From positions 1 to 29,694 of the forward strand of contig JBFMFB010000027.1 in NCBI GenBank assembly GCA_040752115.1: 29,694 bases of DNA, read 5' to 3'. The position numbers and the translations under genes are program-made. The notes under the pieces were generated by a model that was not told where the DNA came from, ran no database searches, and was given only the letters and a program-made list of their open reading frames with translations. This stretch comes from JBFMFB01 sp040752115. GTDB lineage: Bacteria; Pseudomonadota; Gammaproteobacteria; Burkholderiales; Sulfuricellaceae. The stretch's first letter is position 1, and every line of letters starts with the position of its first letter. Shown in pieces: positions 13,291 to 20,105 of the stretch.

Positions 13291-15660
13291 ATAAAGCAGA
13301 TACTTCGCCCGCAGCGCGCGGAATTCCTCCACCTTCCCCTGCCATTGCGCGGCGATCGCCGCGGGATCTTCGCCGTTCCTGAGCGCGGCTAAAACCTGGC
13401 GAGAGCCGATCAGCGACAGGGTTCGGTCGAGCTGGAAATCCTGCGGATGGAGCCGGTAAAGCGCGCCGGCGATTTCCACGCCGAGAGCCGGGGCGTCGAG
13501 TGCCTGGCGGTCCGTCAGGGCGATCCGGACGCCGTGGCAGAGCCGATTCTTGTAGCGGTTTTCGCCCGGGGTGAAATCCGCCGGCATGAAGCGCACCCCC
13601 GCAATGTTGCGCCCGTTGAGATAGGCGGCGAGCTCGGCCCCGTTGACCCAGGGGGCGCCGACCAGTTCGAACGGCGCGTCGGTGCCGCGGCCGACGCTGA
13701 CGTTCGCTCCTTCGACCAGGGCAACGCCGGGGTAGAGGGCGGCCTTGGTCAGCGTGCGCAGATTGGGCGAGGGCGGAACCCACTGCAGGCCGGTCTCGTC
13801 GTACCAGGCGCCGCGCCGCCAGCCGCGCATCTCGATCACGTGCAGCTTCGCGCCGATCCTGTTCTCGGCGTTGAACATCTGCGCCAGCTCGCCCACCGTC
13901 ATGCCGTGCCGCACCGGCAGCGGAAAATAGCCGGTAAAGGATTTCAGGTCCTCGTCCAGCACCGGCCCCTGCACCGCCTCGCCACCGATCGGATTGGGAC
14001 GGTCGAGGACGTAGAAATCGAGCCCTTTCCCCGCCGCCGCCTCCATCGCGTAGGCCATGGTGGTGATGTAGGTGTAGAAACGCGCGCCGGCATCCTGGAT
14101 GTCGAATACCAGGGCATCCAGCCCTTCCAGCATGGCATCCGTCGGACGCCTTGCATCCCCGTACAGGCTATGGACCGGCAGGCTGGTGGCCGGCTCCGCG
14201 CCGGAAGCGATTTTCTCGTCCAGGTTGCCGTACAGGCCATGCTCGGGGCTGAAGACGGCCGCAAGCTTCACGCCCCGGGCCCGGTAGAGCAGGTCGAGCG
14301 TGCGGTATCCGGCGGCATCGCGGCCGGTGTGGTTGGTGATGAGTCCGACGCGCAGGCCGGAAAGCGGCGCGAAGCCTTCCGCGGCAAGCACGCCGATGCC
14401 GGTTTCCACCCTGTCCTTGCGGGCGGCGGCATCCCTGGCGGCTTCAAAATAGGCGGCCAGCGAAGGCCGGCGTGCAGCCGCGTCGTCGGCCGAGACCGGC
14501 CCGAGCGCCGCCGCCACCGCCGCTGCGACTTCCGCCCGCAGCGGCGCGACATCGCCCTTTCCGTCAGGGTGCACCCGGTTGGTCAGGATGACGCCCCAGG
14601 CTTGGGAGATCGGATCGATCCACAGGGAGGTGCCGGTATATCCGGTATGCCCGTAGGCGCCTACCGGCGGCAGCGCGTCCCGGTTGGCGGCGAACGGCGC
14701 GCCGATATCCCAGCCCAGGCCGCGCAGCCGGGTGGCGCCGGGCGGCGACTGGGGCATGGTCATTTTTTCCACCGTGGCCGGCTGAAGGATTTGCACGCCA
14801 CCGGCGCTGCCGCCGTTGAGCAGCATCCGCGCGAAGACGGCGAGATCGTCGGCGGTCGAGAACACGCCGGCATGGCCCGCAATGCCGCCCATCCTTGCGG
14901 CGGTGGGATCGTGCACCTCGCCTTGCAGCATTTCCCCGCGGCGGTAGACCGTGGGCGCGATGCGCCTGCGCTGCGCCGGCTGCGGCACGAAGCCGGTGTC
15001 TTTCATGCCCAGCGGCTTGAAGATGTGGCGGTCGCAGTAAACATCCAGCGGCAGCCCCGACACCCGCCGCACGATCTCGCCCAGCGCCGCGAAATTGATG
15101 TCGCTGTAAATGAAGGCGGTGCCGGGTGCCCGCACCGGCTTTTCGGCGGCGATCAGCCTGAGCGCGGCGCTGCGGCCCTGCCACTTCCCTTTCAGATCGA
15201 GATCGGGGCGCAGGCCGGAATAGTGCGTCAACAGGGCCTGAACGGTGATGCGCTCCTTGCCGTTCTGGCCAAATCCAGGCCAGTACTTGGCCGCCGGGTC
15301 TTCGAGGCGCAGCTTGCCCCGCTCCACCAGCTGCATCACCGCCGTGGTGGTGGCGACGACCTTGGTGAGCGAAGCAAGGTCGAATACCGTATCTTCCGCC
15401 ATCGCCCGTTTTTCGGGCTGGAGCGCAGCATGGCCGAAGGCGCGCCGGAAAAGGATGCCGTCCCGGTTGCCGACCAGCACCACGGCCCCCGGTATTTTCC
15501 CCGCCCGGATTTGCCCCTCGACGATGCCGGCAAGCGGCTCGAATCCCGCCGCCTGCGGCGCAGCCTGCGCGCCCGGATCGGCAGGCCGCCCCGGCTCCGC
15601 GGCCGAAACGGCGGCCGGGGCGAGCGCGAACAACAGCGCCAGTCCGGCCAGTCCCCTCAC
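13285..15660 (-). CDS. Serine hydrolase fused to NamZ-type exo-N-acetylmuramidase
   Basis: A 791-residue exported two-domain protein. After a signal peptide (to about Ala21) comes a beta-lactamase/penicillin-binding-like serine hydrolase: Ser97-x-x-Lys100 (SLTK), Tyr185 in YSDIN and His338-Thr-Gly (HTG). From about residue 415 to the end is a DUF1343 domain, the family of exo-beta-N-acetylmuramidase NamZ: LRVGLITNHTG, FSPEHGLYG (with the Glu proposed to act in catalysis), FDIQDAGARFYTYI, then DRPNPIGG. In Bacillus, homologues of the two halves (AmiE/YbbE and NamZ/YbbC) are separate genes in one cell-wall recycling cluster. A role in peptidoglycan turnover is therefore inferred. The start is GTG 15660, sharing GTGA with the stop of the upstream gene, which implies coupled translation. 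The stop lies inside repeat copy 3. Confidence 0.92.
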   Translation of the reverse strand: MRGLAGLALLFALAPAAVSAAEPGRPADPGAQAAPQAAGFEPLAGIVEGQIRAGKIPGAVVLVGNRDGILFRRAFGHAALQPEKRAMAEDTVFDLASLTKVVATTTAVMQLVERGKLRLEDPAAKYWPGFGQNGKERITVQALLTHYSGLRPDLDLKGKWQGRSAALRLIAAEKPVRAPGTAFIYSDINFAALGEIVRRVSGLPLDVYCDRHIFKPLGMKDTGFVPQPAQRRRIAPTVYRRGEMLQGEVHDPTAARMGGIAGHAGVFSTADDLAVFARMLLNGGSAGGVQILQPATVEKMTMPQSPPGATRLRGLGWDIGAPFAANRDALPPVGAYGHTGYTGTSLWIDPISQAWGVILTNRVHPDGKGDVAPLRAEVAAAVAAALGPVSADDAAARRPSLAAYFEAARDAAARKDRVETGIGVLAAEGFAPLSGLRVGLITNHTGRDAAGYRTLDLLYRARGVKLAAVFSPEHGLYGNLDEKIASGAEPATSLPVHSLYGDARRPTDAMLEGLDALVFDIQDAGARFYTYITTMAYAMEAAAGKGLDFYVLDRPNPIGGEAVQGPVLDEDLKSFTGYFPLPVRHGMTVGELAQMFNAENRIGAKLHVIEMRGWRRGAWYDETGLQWVPPSPNLRTLTKAALYPGVALVEGANVSVGRGTDAPFELVGAPWVNGAELAAYLNGRNIAGVRFMPADFTPGENRYKNRLCHGVRIALTDRQALDAPALGVEIAGALYRLHPQDFQLDRTLSLIGSRQVLAALRNGEDPAAIAAQWQGKVEEFRALRAKYLLYP

Positions 15661-16961
15661 AGCCTGTCCCCTCGGGGATTCCGCTTCGCCGCGACCTGGG
15701 TGTCCCCCTTCTTCAGCGCCTCGTCAGAATACACGTTGCGGGGGTTCCACAGCATCCAGCCGTTGGCGCCGAAATCCTCCGCCGCCCTGATCTGATCGCC
15801 GATTTCCTTGGGGCCGAACGGCCGGTGATCGAAGGCGTAATCCTTGAATGCCTGCAGCCAGGGGCGGAAGCGCAAGCCCGGAAGTCCGGTCCTTTCCTTC
15901 GCGCGCTTGAGCGACAGGAACACGATTTCATAGGGGTTCTCGACCGGCTGCCGGTAGTTGGGGATGCCATACTGGAAGCCGGAGGGGTAGAGCATCGGCG
16001 AGAAATAGTCGAGCACCGGGGCGAGCTCCTCCAGCTTTTGCCCGATGTCGGTATCGTTGGTGTTCCAGCTCACATAGCCGAAAAGATCGGCGGCAAGGAA
16101 AACGTTGTATGGCGCCAGCCTGGCCCGCGCCTCGGTGAGAAACCCGGTAATAGCACGGACCCGATTCGCTTCCGTATTCGGCTGGGAGAACTCCGGCCCG
16201 CGCGCGTCCGGGAAGCGCACGTAATCGAACTGGATTTCGTCGAAGCCGTTTTTGGCGGCTTCCACCGCGATCTCGATATTGTATTCCCACACTTCCTTGC
16301 GGAAGGGATCGACCCAGGCGAGGTTTTCCCGATCCCGCCAAACAGCCCCGTCGCGGGTTTTCACCGCCCATTCCGGCTTTGCCGTGGCGAGCGGATCGTC
16401 CTTGAAGGTCACGATCCGGGCGATGGTATAGATGCCCTTTTCCCTCAGGGAGGCGATCAGACTCCTGATGTCCCGGATAGTGGTGATTTTCTGCCCGCCC
16501 ACTTCGGCAACGAGTGGGATGGCGCTCTTATACGGGATCATGCCGAGATCGCCCTTGACGTCGATCACCAGCGCATTGAGATCGGTTTCTTCGATCAGTT
16601 TCAGTGCCGACTGCCGCAGGGTCGAGCTGCCCGCTCCATAGAACGACAAGTAGAGCGCCTTGGGCGCGAACGGCGTAAGGCGGATCTCCTTCGCCTCGCC
16701 GTCTGCCCGGCCGGCGGTATCGACCTCCTGGCGAAGATAACCGGGAGCTCGCGCGCCGATCCTGCCGCCCTCCGCTTCGATGCGGAATCCTCCGTCCTTG
16801 CCGGTTCTCGCCACCTGGTTCTGCGCCGTGACGAACGCGCCCTCGATGGGTTTTCCGGTCGACGAATCCACCACCCTCCCTTCGTAGGCCGCCGCATTGC
16901 CGGTTACTGCGAGAAGGAGCACGGAAATGATCGCCGCCGTAAACTGTTTGTAGTTTTCCAC
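15657..16961 (-). CDS. Exported putative glycoside hydrolase (DUF4015-like)
   Basis: A 434-residue protein. It has a signal peptide (hydrophobic AAIISVLLLAVTGNAAA), then a short carboxypeptidase-regulatory-like beta domain at about residues 26-95 (GRVVDSSTGKPIEGAFVTAQN, GGFRIEAEG). Residues 100-410 match the putative glycosyl hydrolase domain DUF4015: ALYLSFYGAG, then LNALVIDVKGDLG, then YTIARIVTFKD, WVDPFRKEVWEYNIEIA, GFDEIQFDYVRFPD and NGWMLWNPRNVYS. The activity is not proven for most members. The start is GTG 16961 with GGAGG somewhat far upstream (11 nt). It lies 27 bp after the deacetylase gene and overlaps the NamZ fusion by 4 bp, so all three form one operon. Confidence 0.88.
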   Translation of the reverse strand: MENYKQFTAAIISVLLLAVTGNAAAYEGRVVDSSTGKPIEGAFVTAQNQVARTGKDGGFRIEAEGGRIGARAPGYLRQEVDTAGRADGEAKEIRLTPFAPKALYLSFYGAGSSTLRQSALKLIEETDLNALVIDVKGDLGMIPYKSAIPLVAEVGGQKITTIRDIRSLIASLREKGIYTIARIVTFKDDPLATAKPEWAVKTRDGAVWRDRENLAWVDPFRKEVWEYNIEIAVEAAKNGFDEIQFDYVRFPDARGPEFSQPNTEANRVRAITGFLTEARARLAPYNVFLAADLFGYVSWNTNDTDIGQKLEELAPVLDYFSPMLYPSGFQYGIPNYRQPVENPYEIVFLSLKRAKERTGLPGLRFRPWLQAFKDYAFDHRPFGPKEIGDQIRAAEDFGANGWMLWNPRNVYSDEALKKGDTQVAAKRNPRGDRL

Positions 16962-16988
16962 TGTTTTATTCGCCTCCGCTTTTCGTAG

Positions 16989-17807
16989 TCAATAACCCGC
17001 TTTTCCGCGCACCCGCTTGCCGGCCACGATCTGCTCGAATACCTTGCCCGCATCCCGATCCGTCATCAAATAACGGGGAAGCGCCATCATTTTGTCGCCG
17101 GGACCAGCAGGCCGCCTTTCCAGACCCAATGCCGCAATATAGCCGAGTTCCCCCGCCTTTTGCATCAGTTCGTCGTCGTACACGCCGAACGGCCAGGCCA
17201 GCATATCTACTTTGACGCCGAGATTTTGTTCAAGTTTTGCCTTCGACCGGGTGAGCTGGAAGACGACGGATTTCTCGTATTCCTCGGGGGAGAGACGCTT
17301 CTTGTCCTGCTTGAAATTGGGATGCCAGTAGGTATGGGACTGGATGTCGAACAGGCGCGATTCGTTCAGCTCCCCGAGCTGTTGCCAGGTCATGGCATAC
17401 GAGGCATTGGAAATGGCGGAAGGGTAGATGAACAGGGTGACTGGGATGCGGTAGCGCCGCACCAGCGGGAACATGTCGGTATAAACCGACCGGTGACCGT
17501 CGTCGGCGGTGACTACGACCGACCGCGGCGGGGGTGGCAGCGCCTTGCCCAGCAGGCAATCCACCAGCGAGCGCAGGGGAATGACCGTGAAGCCGTTGTC
17601 CGCGAGGTATTTCAGTTGGGATTCAAATACCGCCGTGGTGACGGTCATGCTGTCTGCCACCGTCGGGCCGAAGCGGTGATAGTCCAGGATCGGCACTTGC
17701 GGGCATGGCCCGGGCGGTGCGGCCCTGGCCGCCGAACAAGGCCCCAAGCCGAGTACGAATACAGACAATACCAACACGATCGCGTGCAGACGCAAAATAG
17801 CGCTCAT
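16989..17807 (-). CDS. Exported polysaccharide deacetylase
   Basis: A 272-residue protein with a signal peptide (IVLVLSVFVLGLGPCSAARA) and a NodB-type deacetylase domain. It has VPILDYHRFG at residues 38-47, and the first motif as VVVTADDGHRSVYTD with Asp102-Asp103; most homologues have TFDDG, so Phe is replaced by Ala here. The metal-binding SHTYWH (His158 and His162) follows, then WPFGVYDDE. These enzymes remove N- or O-acetyl groups from sugars such as N-acetylglucosamine. A deacetylase paired with a glycoside hydrolase recalls the two halves of PgaB, which acts on poly-N-acetylglucosamine, but peptidoglycan is equally possible given the NamZ fusion downstream. It is the first gene of the operon, divergent from the Nudix gene. 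Confidence 0.9.
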   Translation of the reverse strand: MSAILRLHAIVLVLSVFVLGLGPCSAARAAPPGPCPQVPILDYHRFGPTVADSMTVTTAVFESQLKYLADNGFTVIPLRSLVDCLLGKALPPPPRSVVVTADDGHRSVYTDMFPLVRRYRIPVTLFIYPSAISNASYAMTWQQLGELNESRLFDIQSHTYWHPNFKQDKKRLSPEEYEKSVVFQLTRSKAKLEQNLGVKVDMLAWPFGVYDDELMQKAGELGYIAALGLERRPAGPGDKMMALPRYLMTDRDAGKVFEQIVAGKRVRGKAGY

Positions 17808-17868
17808 CGTTTATTTTCCCTGCCTCCCCCGCAGGCTGAAAACCTTCCCGGAATGTTCACTGTCGTAT

Positions 17869-17877
17869 TGCTATATT
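17869..17877 (+). promoter_or_regulatory. Candidate extended -10 promoter for the Nudix gene
   Basis: TGCTATATT fits an extended -10 (TG, one base, then TATATT). It lies in the 132-bp divergent gap, 62 bp before the Nudix start codon. No good -35 is present. The call rests on sequence match alone. Confidence 0.3.
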
Positions 17878-17939
17878 ATCCGATCCGTCGACCGCTGGGC
17901 TTGATTTCCCGGCGGAGGCTCCCCCAGGAGGAAGAAAGC

Positions 17940-18380
17940 ATGCCGCAAACCGCCCAGTATTCCGCCGGAGTGGTGGTGGTGCGCCGCCGGGGGGACGATT
18001 GGCGCTATCTTCTGCTGCGCGCCTACCGCAACTGGGATTTCCCCAAAGGGCTGGTCGAGGCCGGGGAAACGCCGCTCGAGGCCGCGATTCGCGAGGTGCG
18101 GGAGGAAACCGGGCTGGTTGACCTGAGGTTCGGCTGGGGCGAGGATTACCGCGAAACCGCACCCTACGGCAAGGGCAAGGTGGCGCGCTATTATCTGGCG
18201 GAATCCGGTGCCGGGGAAGCTCGGCTTCCCGTTTCGCCCGAACTGGGGCGGCCCGAGCATCATGAATTCCGCTGGGCCGGTTATGAGGAGGCGCGCCGCA
18301 TCCTGCCGCAGAGGCTCCAGCCCGTTCTGGAATGGGCGCACACCTGGCTGGATGAGCCGGAGACCGCCAGACGGGTGTAA
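17940..18380 (+). CDS. Nudix hydrolase (possible Ap4A hydrolase type)
   Basis: A 146-residue protein with a complete Nudix box at residues 37-59 (G-x5-E-x7-REVREETGL), whose Glu residues bind the catalytic magnesium. The lead-in RAYRNWDFPKG and the later KVARYYLAE resemble bacterial bis(5'-nucleosyl)-tetraphosphatases. Other Nudix substrates are possible. The start at 17940 has a strong AGGAGG and the family-like MPQTAQYSAGVVVVR; the longer open frame upstream runs antisense to the deacetylase gene and is rejected. It is followed 39 bp later by the barnase gene on the same strand. Confidence 0.9.
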   Translation: MPQTAQYSAGVVVVRRRGDDWRYLLLRAYRNWDFPKGLVEAGETPLEAAIREVREETGLVDLRFGWGEDYRETAPYGKGKVARYYLAESGAGEARLPVSPELGRPEHHEFRWAGYEEARRILPQRLQPVLEWAHTWLDEPETARRV

Positions 18381-18419
18381 AATCTTGGCATTTCATCAAA
18401 AAAACAAAGAGGAGCCGCA

Positions 18420-18890
18420 ATGTTCTACCGCAAATGGGGATTGATTGCATCGGCTGCCATCCTGGCGGCATCGCTCTGGACAGGCACCGCGGCGCGCGCC
18501 GCAAGCTGCGAAGACACCGTCCATCTGCTGAGCCACCTCCTGCATCCGCGCACGGACGAAGCGGAGCTGACGGAAATTCTGGAAACGCTGAACAAGAGCC
18601 GCAATGCGCGGCTCCCGGAAAAATTCATCACCAAGCGCGATGCGCAGCGGGCAGGCTGGAAGCCCGGCACGGACTTGTGGGCCGTGCCAGCGCTCAAGGG
18701 CAAGAGCATCGGCGGGGACAAATTCAGCAATCGCGAAGGAAAGCTGCCGGCCGGCGAATGGCGCGAAGCGGACCTGGATTACAAGGGCGGCCACCGCGGC
18801 GGCAAGCGCCTGGTGTTTTCCGCCGACGGGGATCGCCGCGTGACGGTGGATCACTACCGGACGTTCGTCGAGATTCCCCCCTGCCAATGA
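18420..18890 (+). CDS. Barnase-type secreted ribonuclease
   Basis: A 156-residue protein with a signal peptide (cleavage after ARA, near residue 27) and a full barnase domain. The matches to barnase are detailed: FITKRDAQRAGW, then GKSIGGDKFSNREGKLP, then WREADLDYKGGHRGGKRLVFS and DHYRTF. All catalytic positions are kept: Lys72, Glu116, Arg126, Arg130 and His145 correspond to barnase Lys27, Glu73, Arg83, Arg87 and His102. It should cleave single-stranded RNA. Cys30 and Cys155 could form a disulfide in the mature protein, which barnase lacks. ATG 18420 has GAGGAG upstream. The stop overlaps the barstar start by 4 bp (ATGA). Export suggests scavenging or competition; the inhibitor protects the cytoplasm. 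Confidence 0.96.
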   Translation: MFYRKWGLIASAAILAASLWTGTAARAASCEDTVHLLSHLLHPRTDEAELTEILETLNKSRNARLPEKFITKRDAQRAGWKPGTDLWAVPALKGKSIGGDKFSNREGKLPAGEWREADLDYKGGHRGGKRLVFSADGDRRVTVDHYRTFVEIPPCQ

Positions 18891-19153
18891 AGCGCTGCCG
18901 CCTGGCCGACATCCGTACCGTGGAGCGGTTCTACGATGAGCTGGCGCGCCAGCTCGATTTCCCGCCCCATTTCGGCCGCAACCTGGATGCACTGTGGGAC
19001 GTCCTCACCACGGATATCGAAGGGCCGGTCGAAGTGGTATGGGAAGGGGCGAGCCAGTCGCATGCAGCCATGGGCGAGGATTTCGTCAAGCTCGCGGCGC
19101 TGCTGGAGGAAGTGACGGCGGAACGCGGCGACTTCACTTTCACGCGGCTCTGA
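18887..19153 (+). CDS. Barstar-type ribonuclease inhibitor
   Basis: An 88-residue cytoplasmic protein with the barstar fold pattern: an N-terminal strand and helix (RTVERFYDELARQLDFP), then FGRNLDALWDVLTTDIEGPVEVVWEG, a helix FVKLAALLEEVTAERGD, and the final strand FTFTRL. Asp34 and Asp38 in LDALWD match barstar Asp35 and Asp39, which plug the barnase active site. The ATG shares ATGA with the barnase stop, so inhibitor and toxin are translated together from one transcript. The stop codon touches the first base of a large palindrome that could act as a terminator or stabiliser. Confidence 0.95.
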   Translation: MKRCRLADIRTVERFYDELARQLDFPPHFGRNLDALWDVLTTDIEGPVEVVWEGASQSHAAMGEDFVKLAALLEEVTAERGDFTFTRL

Positions 19154-19298
19154 GAAGCTGTTTAAAAAATGTTGCGAGCGTGCGTCAGGCAGGGGAGGAC
19201 GGAGCACAGGAACCGGAATGTACAAGGAAGTACATGAGGATTCCGAGCACCGCCCGACCCTGCATCACGCACGCGCAGTAATTTTCTGAACAGCTTCT
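19153..19298. repeat. 146-bp imperfect palindrome (family C)
   Basis: The ends AGAAGCTGTT and AACAGCTTCT are perfect inverted repeats. Inside them CGTGCGT pairs with ACGCACG, and GCAGGG pairs with CCCTGC nearer the centre. The centre is ATGTAC, AAGGAA, GTACAT (19218-19235). The whole element would fold into a long hairpin in RNA from either strand. It occupies nearly all the gap between barstar and the DUF2905 gene. It looks like a dispersed repeat of betaproteobacterial type; that resemblance is from memory and was not searched. Confidence 0.85.
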
Positions 19299-19316
19299 GA
19301 GAAGGAGCGCTGCCAA

Positions 19317-19517
19317 ATGTCCAAATGGCTCATCACCCTGGGGATCATTCTCATCCTGCTGGGACTGGCCTGGCCGCTCGCCAGCAAACTCGGGCTGGGC
19401 AACCTGCCCGGCGATATCCGCATTGAACGCAAGGGGATGTTTTTCTACTTCCCCATCACCACCAGCATCATCATTTCACTCGTCGTCACCCTGATCCTGT
19501 GGATTTTCCGCCGCTAG
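19317..19517 (+). CDS. DUF2905 family small membrane protein
   Basis: A 66-residue protein with two transmembrane helices: WLITLGIILILLGLAWPLA and TTSIIISLVVTLILWIF. They flank the family signature GLGNLPGDIRIERKGMFFYFPI. This pattern defines DUF2905, a widespread family of unknown function. ATG 19317 has AAGGAG upstream. It follows a palindromic repeat and converges with the next gene. Confidence 0.92.
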   Translation: MSKWLITLGIILILLGLAWPLASKLGLGNLPGDIRIERKGMFFYFPITTSIIISLVVTLILWIFRR

Positions 19518-19542
19518 GCCGGAAAAAGATGCTCGTGCGCCT

Positions 19543-19929
19543 CTATTGTTGGGGCCGCCGACCGGGAAAGAGGACGGATGCCCGCCACATCTGGAACACG
19601 ACGGGCGCCGAGCCAATCAGCGCCGCCCCGCCTTCGTCCACCACTTCCACCCGGAGAGTATGGGCGCCGCGCTCCACGCCCTCGAGCGCGAACTGCGCGC
19701 CTTGGTATGGCTCCCCGGCCGCAACGCCATCCAGGCTTGCCCGGATACGGTGTCCCGCCTTGACGTCCAGAGGGGGCACCAGCCTGAGCTCGACCTCCAC
19801 GCGCCCGGCATTGTCGTGAACGACCTCTTCGGGGGCGGGGCGGACGATGGACAGCTCGGCATATTCCTGCGCGAGGGCGCCCTGGAGGGGGAAAACGAGC
19901 AGCAGCAGGAGCGCGCGCAGTTTATTCAT
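19543..19929 (-). CDS. Small exported protein with Ig-like beta domain, function unknown
   Basis: A 128-residue protein with a signal peptide (MNKLRALLLLLVFPLQGALAQ, cleavage after ALA). It is followed by one all-beta domain resembling Ig-like or cadherin-like folds (LSIVRPAPEEVVHDNAGRVEVELRLVPPL, then LEGVERGAHTLRVEVVDEGGAALIGSAPVVFQMWR). I cannot name a family with confidence. ATG 19929 is preferred over a longer frame reading into the adjacent repeat. No Shine-Dalgarno is present because family A repeat copy 4 abuts the start codon, so expression may depend on the repeat or be impaired. Confidence 0.65.
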   Translation of the reverse strand: MNKLRALLLLLVFPLQGALAQEYAELSIVRPAPEEVVHDNAGRVEVELRLVPPLDVKAGHRIRASLDGVAAGEPYQGAQFALEGVERGAHTLRVEVVDEGGAALIGSAPVVFQMWRASVLFPGRRPQQ

Positions 19930-20102
19930 TTTTAGCCACGAATGTTCGCGAACAAGCACAAATGGGCAGGGCATGATTTGGCCTTGCCAAACGGGCAAGC
20001 CACGCGAAAATTGCTAATCCATCGATTATTGCTAAATGCTCTCGGCATTATTCGTCGTAATTCGTGAATATTCGTGTCATTCGTGGTGAATTGCCGTTTC
20101 CA
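19930..20102. repeat. Family A inverted repeat, copy 4
   Basis: The left arm has CACGAAT at 19937, a degraded CGCGAAC at 19947 and CACAAAT at 19957. The right arm has ATTCGTC at 20050 and ATTCGTG at 20060, 20070 and 20079 (spacing 10,10,9). The core holds a small hairpin (CTTGCC, AAAC, GGGCAAG region). The right boundary GCCGTTTCC ends just before the stop codon of the HtrA gene. This is the most diverged copy in the left arm. Confidence 0.88.
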
Positions 20103-20105
20103 ATT

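Noticed and set aside
13447..15795. Long open frame of 782 codons on the plus strand
   Set aside because: It lies opposite the serine hydrolase-NamZ gene. Its protein is rich in Arg, Gly and His with no motif, while the minus-strand protein has intact catalytic motifs. GC-rich DNA often leaves such frames open.
148..20102. Repeats of CACGAAT and CAGGATT as CRISPR-like arrays
   Set aside because: The units are only 7 bp at 9-10-bp steps with no unique spacers, and the arms are inverted. They are palindromic dispersed repeats.
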